Shown piece after piece: positions 38,013-46,679 of a stretch of 64,000 nt of DNA. This stretch comes from Sphagnum compactum (Eukaryota > Bryophyta > Sphagnopsida > Sphagnales): the NCBI GenBank assembly GCA_965153455.1, contig OZ234500.1, forward strand, positions 3,410,001 to 3,474,000, read 5' to 3'. Numbering within the stretch: position 1 is the stretch's first letter; every line of letters starts with the position of its first letter. The notes under the pieces were generated by a model. That model was not told the DNA's origin, made no database searches, and was given only the letters and a program-made list of their open reading frames with translations. The position numbers were made by a program, and so were the translations under genes.

Positions 38013-38499
38013 TGTCGTGACGTGTAGTGTCGTGACATACAGTGTCGTAAGGTGTACATTCATAGGAAACTCTACTAAACAAAAAGACTAAAGCCAGTCA
38101 AAGATATAAACTAATAAACTAAAAAGAGATACATGCACACATATATATACAATGCACACGTGAGACTGAGATGAAATTCTCATGTATATTGAAAATGCAA
38201 TGCAAGAAAGAAATGAAATGTATGTAGACGGCGGTCGTGCAATGGCCGCCGTGAGCATCTAGAAATCCTAGCTTATGATGGAGAAAACTCCTGACAAAGG
38301 AATTTTAGAAAAACTAAAGGAGAAGGGCAGAGCTTGGCCCTTTTATACAGCCACCAAAGCTGAAACCCTAAATACCTAATAGCGTACAGTCACTTATGAG
38401 CGCACATTAACCCTACAAACGTACATTAGCCTTCAAAAGACATGATGGGCATGCCCGTAGCCGGCCATCATGTATGAGGCTGTGCATACGGGCATGACA
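38013..38499 (-). repeat. 3' LTR as modelled (segments B and A, 487 bp)
   Basis: In coding orientation it consists of a 312-bp segment (B, 38499 down to 38188) shared with the 5' end, followed by a 175-bp segment (A, 38187 down to 38013). It starts TGTCATG and ends ACGACA. Segment A is absent after the 5' copy of B, so the LTRs are not equal. Confidence 0.7.
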
Positions 38500-38501
38500 G
38501 C

Positions 38502-38676
38502 TGTCGTGACGTGTAGTGTCGTGACATACAGTGTCGTAAGGTGTACATTCATAGGAAACTCTACTAAACAAAAAGACTAAAGCCAGTCAAAGATATAAAC
38601 TAATAAACTAAAAAGAGATACATGCACACATATATATACAATGCACACGTGAGACTGAGATGAAATTCTCATGTAT
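38502..38676 (-). repeat. Extra copy of segment A between polypurine tract and 3' LTR
   Basis: I see no difference from 38013-38187 over 175 bp. It directly abuts the polypurine tract and is joined to the start of B by the two bases at 38500-38501. The resulting order on the coding strand is polypurine tract, A, GC, B, A. Confidence 0.85.
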
Positions 38677-38687
38677 CCCCCCCCAAA
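38677..38687 (-). other. Polypurine tract of the retrotransposon
   Basis: On the coding strand it reads TTTGGGGGGGG and lies directly upstream of the 3' repeats, the position where plus-strand DNA synthesis is primed in LTR elements. Confidence 0.7.
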
Positions 38688-38725
38688 CCTGAGCCGGGAA
38701 AAGCATGGCATGGTCTGAGTAGGAA

Positions 38726-41700
38726 TCAAGGTGCTGTAGGAGAACATGACGAACAGTACCAATTGCCAACGGGAACTTGAAGGAGCTCCGGCTTGAGGCA
38801 GAAGAGATGGTATCCACCATTACAGTTGTCGCAAAGCAACATCTGATCAGCATCGTCCGTCCTCTGACATACCTGACATGGATAATCAAGTGGAGGAATC
38901 CAAGTCGACGTGATGATGGTAGGGTCCAAGTTTGGCAGGTGGCAAGGCGCACAATTTTTGGAATGATCCCGAATTGTGCGTCCGTCAGCTCCTTGTAGCT
39001 CCAACACACCTAAAGGCCTGATCGCCTTAATCCTCAAGATGGTGCGACCGGAAGAAGTGTCTAAAGTATCATTGGGTTGTCGCTGAAGATACACAAAATC
39101 ACCAACATCAAATTGTCTCACCTTAGGTTTGTAACTGCCACCTCGTGTGTGTGCATACCGTAAGGTGTCTCGATGTTGTGCAATGGACAGGTTTTCCATG
39201 GCCATGGGCATAACCCTCCTGAATAGAGCGGCCCTTTCTGCAATGACCTTAGCCCAAATGGTTGGGGAGTCCAAGTCCACAACTTGGTCCATTTGAGCAG
39301 CAATGGAAGAGGGTGGAATGGGATGTCTCCCAAAAAGTAAAAAGTAAGGGGAGAAATGAGATAAAGAGGCGTGTTTGGACATCCTGTAACCCATGGCGAT
39401 GTAAGGGAGGGCCAGGTCCCAATCCTCTTTGTTCTTAGTGAGGCAAATCTTCCGAAGTCCCTTCTTGCATGTTTGAACCATCTTTTTTGCAAGGCCATCA
39501 GCTTGGGGATGATCTCTTGAAGTCCGACGATGGTCAATGAGAGCATGGTCAAGTAGGTCTTGGAATTCTCCCCTGAATTCTGATCCTTGATCAGTAAGGC
39601 ACTCAGCACAAGCCCCAAACCTACTTAGAACCTGTTGTAAGAAAGCCTGGCTAGTGCTGTGTGATGACTTGTCCGGTAGCGCAACAAGTTCGACCCACTT
39701 TGAAAAATGCTCAATCATAATCATGATGTAGACATTACCCCTGGAGGTCTGTGGTAATTCTCCAGCTAAATCACATGACCAGCGATAGAACATGCCCTGA
39801 ATAGGTAGTGGAGAAAGAGTGAGCTGTCGAGAGGAAAAGGAAGTTCTCACTCTATCACATTGTTCACACCTAGCAATGACGTCTCGGACTTGAGCATACA
39901 TACCTCTCCAATGGTAATGAGGAGCGAGAAGGCTATAAATACGCTTAACTCCAAAATGTCCAAGCTCCGAGTGTACCTTCTGAATAAGACCAGGCCGTTC
40001 ATGTGGTGGTGGAACCACTCTGTCGCCTTGTGGTAAGCATCGGACGAGGTGATTGTCCCTCCATGAGTAGCGTTTGGATCGCTGTTGTATGCGATCCCGC
40101 TGACTTGATGTAACTTGGGGAGGGTATTCCCCATGTTGAAGAAACCCCAGAGTGTCCAAGTCCTCCCATATATCCAGAATGGGATGCTCAACCAGGTTAC
40201 ATTGCAGTAATGCAAGATAACTAGATGCCTCAGATACATGTATTGCTGGGATCTGGTCAAAATCTTGCCTGGCTTCTGAAAAATCTTCAGAGGTAGTGAG
40301 GGGTCTTCGTGACATGGTATCCGCATTCTGATGTGTAATACCTGGTCGGTGAATAACCTTGAACTCATACTCTTGAAGTATAAGCGCCCAACGAGCTAAC
40401 TTACCAGTAAGCTTATCGTTGGTCATCAACCACTTGATAGGCTGGTGGTCCGTATACAGAGTGAAATTGGTGCCATAAAGATAGGGCCTGAAATGTATGA
40501 CGGCCCATACAACAGCAAGGCACTCCCCCTCGTATGAAGAGTAGTTGCTCTCAGCCTTGTTGTTGCTTCGAGATGCATAGGCGATAACATATTCCTTGCC
40601 TTCCTCATCAAGTTGGCCCAGAATAGCTCCAATACCAAGAGCACTCCAGTCAGTGTGTAGAATGAAGACCTTGCTGAAATCAGGTCTTCTCAGAATGGGG
40701 AACTCTGAAAGCTTTTCCTTGAGTGTGTTGAAAGCTTCCTGAGCCTCTTCACTCCATGTCCAAGCAACATCCTTCTTTAACAATGCATAGAGAGGATGAG
40801 CAATAGTACTGAAGTCTTGGACATAAATCCTGTAGTAATTACATAGTCCGATGAAGCTCCTCAAAGTGTGAACATCAGTAGGATCGGGCATCTCCAAAAT
40901 GGCTACTACTTTGGCCCAATGAGCCATGATACCATTTGGCAAAATTCTGTGTCCAAGGTAAACTACTGAGGTGACAGCAAACTCACACTTTTTAGGATGG
41001 ATCTTCATATTGACTTCGTGGAGCCTCTTGAATAACTCCTCAAGATGAGCCAAGTGCTGTAGGAGTCCCTTGCTATGCACTAGGACATCATCTATGTAGC
41101 ATTTCAGGAAATCTGCCCCTTCGAGAACCTGGTCCATGACTCGTTGAAAGAAGACAGGTGCATTCTTCAATCCAAAAGGCATCACAAGCCATTCCCACAA
41201 CTTATTGCTTCCATGGAATGCTGTTTTCTTGCGATCTTTTGCAACGAGCACAATCTGGTTGAAGCCTTGCCTCAGATCCACAATTGTGAAGATGTTTGAG
41301 TCTCCAATGCTATCAAACAGTTCTTCAGGGATGGGCATGGGGTACCTGTCCTGAGGTGTAACCAGGTTCAAAGGCCTATAATCCCCGCACATCCTTTTCT
41401 CAGTCCATAATCCAGCTGAATCCTTCTTTGCTGGCATTACTGTAGCGGCTACGAAATCAGAACTTGATGGCTGAATGAGACCGGCCTCATGGAGCTCTTT
41501 GCATCTTTCATCTACCAATTCCCATTCATGTTTGCTCAACCTATGCCTCCTTCGATAAACGGGTGTCTCATCTGTAAGGTCTATAGAGAACTGCATGGTC
41601 TTACACCTACCTAAGTCTTTCATTGAGAATGCGAACACATTCTCATACTTAATTAGCAAGTCTGTGACCTGGTCTCTCTCCTTCTTGGTGAGCTGGTTCC

Positions 41701-44680
41701 CCATAACAAAAGGGTAGTTGGAAACACATGGAATGGAGTTGGAAAGTGTGTTTGAAGAACTTGATGTATTGGGTTCTCCATTATCCAACTCCGTAGATTC
41801 GTAGAAGGTTGTAATTGTTTCTCCAGAAGCTGATGTACCTCCAGGTGTATTGGACATAACTTGAGTCAAATTACATGGTACCTCCTCCCCCCCAACACTG
41901 AGAGTGAAATGTAGAGTGTTGAAGATAGGCAAGTGTACTTGGTCGGGGTGCCATGTGGTTGCATCGTCAGAGCTGCAAGCTGATTGAGTCAGTGTTGGTG
42001 TTGTGTACATTTGAAAGAGTACACAGGTTACCAATAACCATGTAAGGGAGTTCAGGTCCATGCTTCTCCCGAGTAGCGCGTTACGCTCCAATCTAGTCAC
42101 CTTGGTGTGACTAGTAGTGCCAGTTTGGAACCCCATAGCCCTTTCTCTTTCTTCTGGGCTTGGTTCATCCCAAGTGGTTGAAGCATGACGATACACCAAG
42201 CCTGGTCCATCTCCCTGAAAGGCGTGTGCTCCAGGGAAGGAGACAAAGGTGGGCCAAGCACCTCTTGGTTTTCCTATTGTATTCGCAGGAAACCAAGGAG
42301 GTTTCTCTTGCCTTGTAACTGGTTGGCAAAAGTTCTGATCATCCAATATGTGAGAAACCTGCAGGTTGTGGTCTCTGATGGTGTATCTCAGAGCCAACTG
42401 CAGAATTGAAAGTGGTGCAAGGTTGGTCCACCAGTTGCGCAGCCGGTGCGCATAGGAACCGCATTGTGCCGCATCGAGTAGGAGTGGCTCTCCAAGGTAA
42501 TGTTTGACAAGTGTGTAGTGCTCCTGGACTTTCTCCCTCTGGTCAAGCTGAAAAGGGGTGTTCTCAATTACATAACCAAGCGTAGGGGAAATGGATTGAG
42601 CCCAAGTAATCAATCGTACCATGTCTGTGAAGAGACCGGATCTTGTGTCACTCAAGCCTTCTCCAAATCCAGCTGCTGAAAATCCTTGACACTCCCAACC
42701 TGAAATGATGAGGTCCACGGGGCCAAGTAATTCCATATGCTTATTCTGAATTAATTGTATGTCAGGGGGCAAGAAAGTGAAACTGGCCTTCCATGCGGTG
42801 GTTGTAAACTGTTGTGGAAATCTGGTTGTGAGCTCCATCATTTTCAATGCTGCCACTTGCCTTGCAATAGGATCAATGTCTACGTAGAAATACCTTCGGA
42901 CCACCATCCCTGACTGTAGTAGGGCTTCGAGACCTGTACCAATACCACCAAAGAGCTCTAGTAATGTAATCCCTTCCTTAGGTGGTGTCCAGGTGATTAG
43001 CTGACGGAGTAATGGCTTAATCGGTTCGCCATGGCTCTCCATGCTTTCAAAACTAGACAAAGCTTTGACCAAGGGCTTGTAGGCTACTTTGAACCTTTGT
43101 AAAACCTCTGGTCCATGTTGAATGTCAGTAGGAACCACCCTCAAGCTTTCAGTAGCTTGAGCGTAAGCTATCTCCTCTTCATCTCCCTCTATCCATTCGT
43201 GGCTAGCTTGTTGGATGTAGGAAATGGTGTGTGCTTCCTTGAGCATACAATGGTGAGCCATAGGACTATGGTTCCCATGTAAATCAAGGGGTATGTATCC
43301 CAGGTGGTGGCCATCAGTCTCCCAATCCACTCGGTAGTACGCATGTTCGAACCAGTTGTCAATTGTAAAACCTGGTGGAAACAAGGCCTCTTGCCCAATG
43401 AGCACATCGTAACTAGTGGCATTGGTGACTAAACATCTGACCTGTAGGCAAAGCTCCTGATCTGTACCTTCATTGAAATTAAGTGCAATCAAATCCGAGC
43501 TCTCCCCAAGTACCTCCTCTACGCTCCCACTAGCGGTGCGAATGTGCCACATAGATTTTCGTAGTTTGGAGTCGAGCATGCCCATCTTCTTGGCGAATTG
43601 AACTCCAAGAATCACTGGTTGGGCACCTGTATCAAGAAGAACCACTCTGGGTGTATGTCCTCCCACCTGGATTGCTGACTTAGTATTGTCGACAATGGCA
43701 ACTCCGGTGGCGATGGAAGTTCTCTCACTAGGCACCACCTTCGGAAATGAGTGAGAGACTTTGTGGAGAGAATGGCTATCCACAACGCCTTTGCTGAGTA
43801 ACAAATCCACAAGTGAGGTGTTCTTAACTCCCTTTTGATATGTGAATGTAGAATCAGAGGTAGGAAAGCTCACTAGTTTAGCCATGCCAGAACTAGTGAC
43901 TAGATTACGAACGCCATCTACAACACGTGAACCAATCGAATGTCTCTCCAAGGTGTTGGATGGGACCTCTGTAGCATGTGGATTAGGGGTTGGTAGAGGA
44001 CCTGATGTAGTGTTCAAGGTATCCTCTAAGATTGCAATTATGTCCCTGGTGCTTAGCTTCAAATCTTGAAAACTAAACAATGGTGTACTCACAAGCTTTT
44101 GCGCCACTTCATGCATTTGAAGTTGGCATTCCATAAGCTGATCAGTGGAAAATTGTGTGTTTTCCTGATGTACATGTACTCCTGGGACATGAGAATTTGA
44201 TGCCCTAACAGCTTGTGGTGTAGTAGTCTCCTCCCCCCTCGCCAACAAGGTGCCTTCTTCTTCCATGTTGAGAGGACGAAAAGATTGTGGCATGACTGCT
44301 CGAGCTCCTCTAGCCCTGGTAATAGGACTTGAACCAGATGCAAGTCCATCAGTCTGAATTACCTGCCTAGTGGCAGAAACTCTGGGTGCCACACTAGCTT
44401 CTTGTGCTGCGACATAGGAAGGGCAAAAAGAAGTAGTCAATTCTGGTGTGAGACTAGAATTGTGTGGAGTGGAAAGAACATATTCCCCAACCATTGCATC
44501 GTGTGGAAGGCCATAGAACGACCTAGGAGGTCCCTCGCGTGATCCTGAACCTTGTACAGGTTGGGCATGACTAGCTGATTGGGAGGACTTGCCTTTTAGA
44601 TTAGCAAGTTGGGCCCTCAATGATTCGAGTTCATTTTGTAGAGTCTGAACTTGAATGCATGGGCTTGAAGCACCTCCCTC
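38726..44680 (-). CDS. Pol polyprotein: protease - C5 DNA methyltransferase - RT - RNase H - integrase - PHD finger
   Basis: The frame is open from just after a TAA at 44683 to a stop at 38726; residue numbers count from the TTG at 44620 (1964 residues). Aspartic protease: DTG at 330-332. DNA methyltransferase, about 548-865: motif I ELFGGIGTG (555-563), motif IV GWECQGFS with candidate catalytic Cys644, motif VI ENT (Glu686), motif VIII AHRLR (724-728), and the C-terminal motif ending LLGRSMDLNSLTWLL. Reverse transcriptase: YIDD at 1175-1178. RNase H: Asp1324. Integrase: HHCC zinc site (His1550, His1555, Cys1585, Cys1588), Asp1617 and Asp1677, but Lys1712 where the third acidic residue is expected. 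PHD finger: Cys1915, 1918, 1930, 1933, His1938, Cys1941, 1956, 1959. The frame overlaps the end of gag by 64 nt in the -1 frame and has no ATG there, so frameshifted translation is likely. The first 300 residues are low-complexity. Confidence 0.93.
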   Translation of the reverse strand, partial: EGGASSPCIQVQTLQNELESLRAQLANLKGKSSQSASHAQPVQGSGSREGPPRSFYGLPHDAMVGEYVLSTPHNSSLTPELTTSFCPSYVAAQEASVAPRVSATRQVIQTDGLASGSSPITRARGARAVMPQSFRPLNMEEEGTLLARGEETTTPQAVRASNSHVPGVHVHQENTQFSTDQLMECQLQMHEVAQKLVSTPLFSFQDLKLSTRDIIAILEDTLNTTSGPLPTPNPHATEVPSNTLERHSIGSRVVDGVRNLVTSSGMAKLVSFPTSDSTFTYQKGVKNTSLVDLLLSKGVVDSHSLHKVSHSFPKVVPSERTSIATGVAIVDNTKSAIQVGGHTPRVVLLDTGAQPVILGVQFAKKMGMLDSKLRKSMWHIRTASGSVEEVLGESSDLIALNFNEGTDQELCLQVRCLVTNATSYDVLIGQEALFPPGFTIDNWFEHAYYRVDWETDGHHLGYIPLDLHGNHSPMAHHCMLKEAHTISYIQQASHEWIEGDEEEIAYAQATESLRVVPTDIQHGPEVLQRFKVAYKPLVKALSSFESMESHGEPIKPLLRQLITWTPPKEGITLLELFGGIGTGLEALLQSGMVVRRYFYVDIDPIARQVAALKMMELTTRFPQQFTTTAWKASFTFLPPDIQLIQNKHMELLGPVDLIISGWECQGFSAAGFGEGLSDTRSGLFTDMVRLITWAQSISPTLGYVIENTPFQLDQREKVQEHYTLVKHYLGEPLLLDAAQCGSYAHRLRNWWTNLAPLSILQLALRYTIRDHNLQVSHILDDQNFCQPVTRQEKPPWFPANTIGKPRGAWPTFVSFPGAHAFQGDGPGLVYRHASTTWDEPSPEERERAMGFQTGTTSHTKVTRLERNALLGRSMDLNSLTWLLVTCVLFQMYTTPTLTQSACSSDDATTWHPDQVHLPIFNTLHFTLSVGGEEVPCNLTQVMSNTPGGTSASGETITTFYESTELDNGEPNTSSSSNTLSNSIPCVSNYPFVMGNQLTKKERDQVTDLLIKYENVFAFSMKDLGRCKTMQFSIDLTDETPVYRRRHRLSKHEWELVDERCKELHEAGLIQPSSSDFVAATVMPAKKDSAGLWTEKRMCGDYRPLNLVTPQDRYPMPIPEELFDSIGDSNIFTIVDLRQGFNQIVLVAKDRKKTAFHGSNKLWEWLVMPFGLKNAPVFFQRVMDQVLEGADFLKCYIDDVLVHSKGLLQHLAHLEELFKRLHEVNMKIHPKKCEFAVTSVVYLGHRILPNGIMAHWAKVVAILEMPDPTDVHTLRSFIGLCNYYRIYVQDFSTIAHPLYALLKKDVAWTWSEEAQEAFNTLKEKLSEFPILRRPDFSKVFILHTDWSALGIGAILGQLDEEGKEYVIAYASRSNNKAESNYSSYEGECLAVVWAVIHFRPYLYGTNFTLYTDHQPIKWLMTNDKLTGKLARWALILQEYEFKVIHRPGITHQNADTMSRRPLTTSEDFSEARQDFDQIPAIHVSEASSYLALLQCNLVEHPILDIWEDLDTLGFLQHGEYPPQVTSSQRDRIQQRSKRYSWRDNHLVRCLPQGDRVVPPPHERPGLIQKVHSELGHFGVKRIYSLLAPHYHWRGMYAQVRDVIARCEQCDRVRTSFSSRQLTLSPLPIQGMFYRWSCDLAGELPQTSRGNVYIMIMIEHFSKWVELVALPDKSSHSTSQAFLQQVLSRFGACAECLTDQGSEFRGEFQDLLDHALIDHRRTSRDHPQADGLAKKMVQTCKKGLRKICLTKNKEDWDLALPYIAMGYRMSKHASLSHFSPYFLLFGRHPIPPSSIAAQMDQVVDLDSPTIWAKVIAERAALFRRVMPMAMENLSIAQHRDTLRYAHTRGGSYKPKVRQFDVGDFVYLQRQPNDTLDTSSGRTILRIKAIRPLGVLELQGADGRTIRDHSKNCAPCHLPNLDPTIITSTWIPPLDYPCQVCQRTDDADQMLLCDNCNGGYHLFCLKPELLQVPVGNWYCSSCSPTAP
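38744..38878 (-). other. PHD finger at the C-terminus of pol (residues 1915-1959)
   Basis: The Cys4-His-Cys3 pattern is complete, with spacing C-x2-C-x11-C-x2-C-x4-H-x2-C-x14-C-x2-C and the typical MLLCDNC, YHLFCL and NWYCSSC words. PHD fingers bind histone H3 tails, often the lysine-4 region. Its position after the integrase C-terminal domain corresponds to that of the chromodomain in chromoviruses, which directs integration. Confidence 0.9.
42025..42979 (-). other. C5 cytosine methyltransferase domain within pol (about residues 548-865)
   Basis: All the landmark motifs of the AdoMet-dependent C5 methyltransferase fold occur in the natural order and with normal spacing: SAM-binding loop FGGIGTG, acidic YVDIDP after the second strand, the catalytic-cysteine loop, ENT, the Arg-rich motif VIII followed by NWWTNL, and a closing GRSMDLNSLTWLL. 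SPEERERAMGF resembles motif IX. The loop before the cysteine reads WEC rather than the usual PPC or SPC. It would transfer a methyl group from AdoMet to cytosine C5, presumably in the particle or nucleus on the element's own DNA or its surroundings. Confidence 0.9.
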
Positions 44681-46134
44681 TTATCAGCATTGTGCTCCTT
44701 CTTCTTAGCATTCTTGTTGGAATTACCCTTGGTGGGCAAAGCCTGAGTGGAATGCTGAGGTGCCTTGGCTTTTGGTTGAGGGATAGTGGAAGATGCTGGC
44801 AGATTTTGCCGTTGTAATCGGAGTTGCTTCCGCTCTGGGAACTTGGCAAAACAGACAGATTCATGATGTCCCTCTTTCCCACAATAATCACAAAAGAGAT
44901 CCTCAGAAGGAATGTTGCACTCACTAGCTTTGTGGGCAGGATTGCCACAGTAGTTGCAAGAAGGTAGGATGGGTGTAGTCGAGTGCACCGCTTTAGTCCT
45001 TGAAGAAGAATGTGATGATCTAGTTGGTGCAGCTGTTGTAGGTTGAGGCCTTGAACGTGATGGAGGCCTCATAGTACTGGCCTCATAGTGTGCATGAGCC
45101 AGTTCTAGCCTTTCGGAAATGTTGTACACATCCAGCAACGTGTACGAGTCTCCAAATTCTGCAAAGACTCGTTGCAAAACCTGTGCGTGGAGTGTTGGAG
45201 TACCTTCCAAAGAACGAAGATACCGATGGGCAGCTTCCAAGTCGGTGATGCTCTGGGTATCCTCTTTGAGTTTGAGAAGCCTCCTGTAAAGCATCTTGAG
45301 GGTTTCATCCTTCTGCCGAGAGAAGGTGGCGAGCTGCAGAATTTTTTCAGAACTTTTGACTGGAAATTCCAGCTCAAGAATTCGAAAGAATTCCCCCACT
45401 GGATCAACAAAAGCTGGCGCATCAATGGTGGGAGGAATGTTTGCAGTAGCAACAATGAGTTGTTGAAGAGAGAGGTTTACCGAGGTAGGTACCGGGTCTG
45501 GATTATTCGGCACAGTCCCGTGATGTGCAATTGCAGCTTGCAATGCAGCTTGAGAGGCGGTGGCGATGGCTATGGCGTAAGCTGGATTGGGAGCTTGGGT
45601 GACACCCAAAATCCTTGCAGAATGTTGCTCGTAGACATCCAATGCCTCATAATGCACATAACGGGCCAATTGCTTAAATGCAAACGCTTCGGTGTAATTA
45701 GCACCATACTTCAGCTCTAACTCACAGACCACTGTTGAGAAAGTTGCCTTGAACTCCCTCAACGAAATAGTACCTGGCCTTCCGCTGAACTTCTCTATTC
45801 TCCCAGAGGAACTGCTGACCTCCATGGTGTATATGGGTGTTGAAGTCACAGCTTGCAACGGAGTATATGGTGATGGTGTGAAAGCAGGTGCAGTAGTAGG
45901 TGTACCCCACTGATTAACCCCTTCAAATGGGCTCTGGTGTGTTGTTGATGTAGTGTAACCCAAACCTGAATTCCTAATAGGACTTGTACTAGATGATGAT
46001 GGTGCTGTGGATGCTTGGTGGTATCGTCGTGAGGATCGTGAACTCAAAGATATTGGTTCAAAGGGTTGTGTGTTACTTCGTAACTGATACCTTGGCTCTG
46101 GATGAGTAATGCTACTTTCATCATCCGAGGACAT
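44617..46134 (-). CDS. Gag polyprotein with two CCHC zinc knuckles
   Basis: The 505-codon frame begins ATG at 46134 and ends TGA at 44617, overlapping pol. After a Ser/Thr-rich N-terminus it has a capsid-like helical region (FSGRPGTISLREFKATFS at about residues 118-135 and a second block, about 260-350) and two nucleic-acid-binding knuckles with C-x2-C-x4-H-x4-C spacing: Cys393, Cys396, His401, Cys406 and Cys415, Cys418, His423, Cys428. The C-terminal 40 residues are Lys-rich. It should form the particle and package RNA. No stop or frameshift breaks it. Confidence 0.9.
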   Translation of the reverse strand: MSSDDESSITHPEPRYQLRSNTQPFEPISLSSRSSRRYHQASTAPSSSSTSPIRNSGLGYTTSTTHQSPFEGVNQWGTPTTAPAFTPSPYTPLQAVTSTPIYTMEVSSSSGRIEKFSGRPGTISLREFKATFSTVVCELELKYGANYTEAFAFKQLARYVHYEALDVYEQHSARILGVTQAPNPAYAIAIATASQAALQAAIAHHGTVPNNPDPVPTSVNLSLQQLIVATANIPPTIDAPAFVDPVGEFFRILELEFPVKSSEKILQLATFSRQKDETLKMLYRRLLKLKEDTQSITDLEAAHRYLRSLEGTPTLHAQVLQRVFAEFGDSYTLLDVYNISERLELAHAHYEASTMRPPSRSRPQPTTAAPTRSSHSSSRTKAVHSTTPILPSCNYCGNPAHKASECNIPSEDLFCDYCGKEGHHESVCFAKFPERKQLRLQRQNLPASSTIPQPKAKAPQHSTQALPTKGNSNKNAKKKEHNADKREVLQAHAFKFRLYKMNSNH

Positions 46135-46373
46135 GGTGTTGTCCCATGCCCCAAAATTTTGTACTAATATAATCCTTCAATTACAAAATTCTAACACAAT
46201 GTATGGTTTGAATATCCCTAATTGCAGGACGATAATATGGCAGAATGCAGCAAGATAAGCTACAAGACACAAGACCACACAATGCACGACCACAGTGCGA
46301 AGAACATAGGAAACAGGACTGTAGTACAGTAGTACGTAGGACGCAGGACGGCAAGCGCAGGACGGCAGTACGG

Positions 46374-46640
46374 TGATGTCAGCAGTGACGTAGGCAGGAC
46401 GCAGGACGAGCAGTACGGTGATGTCAGCAGTGACGTAGCAGGACGCAGGATGGCAGCACGATGACGTCAGCAGTGACGCAGGACGGCAAGGCGCAGGACA
46501 GCAGTACGGTGACGTCAGCAGTGACGCAGGCAGGACGACAGTACGATGACGTCAGCAGTGACGCAGGGAGGACGGCAGCACTATGACGTTAGCAGTGACG
46601 CAGGCAGGACGACAGCACGATGACGTCAGCAGTGACGCAG
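46374..46640. promoter_or_regulatory. Seven tandem as-1-like motifs in the retrotransposon leader
   Basis: The motif TGACGTCAGCAGTGACG, two TGACG cores with a 7-bp gap, starts at 46462, 46510, 46547 and 46621, with one-base variants at 46374 and 46419 (TGATG first core) and 46584 (TTAG in the gap). Spacing is 37-48 bp. The as-1 element of plant promoters has the same two-core, 7-bp geometry and binds TGA-type bZIP factors; the first core here is also the palindrome TGACGTCA. It lies between the 5' LTR and gag, so it would act as a downstream enhancer or as repeated RNA sequence in the leader. Confidence 0.75.
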
Positions 46641-46679
46641 GACAGTCCGACGAACATCGACGAAAGTCGGACGGACCAA

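Noticed and set aside
38726-44620. Host gene for a DNA methyltransferase
   Set aside because: The methyltransferase segment is in frame between protease and reverse transcriptase and flanked by LTRs, so it belongs to the element.
44631-45455. Overlapping minus-strand open frames of 105 and 116 codons
   Set aside because: They are shadows of gag in another frame without zinc-knuckle or capsid spacing.
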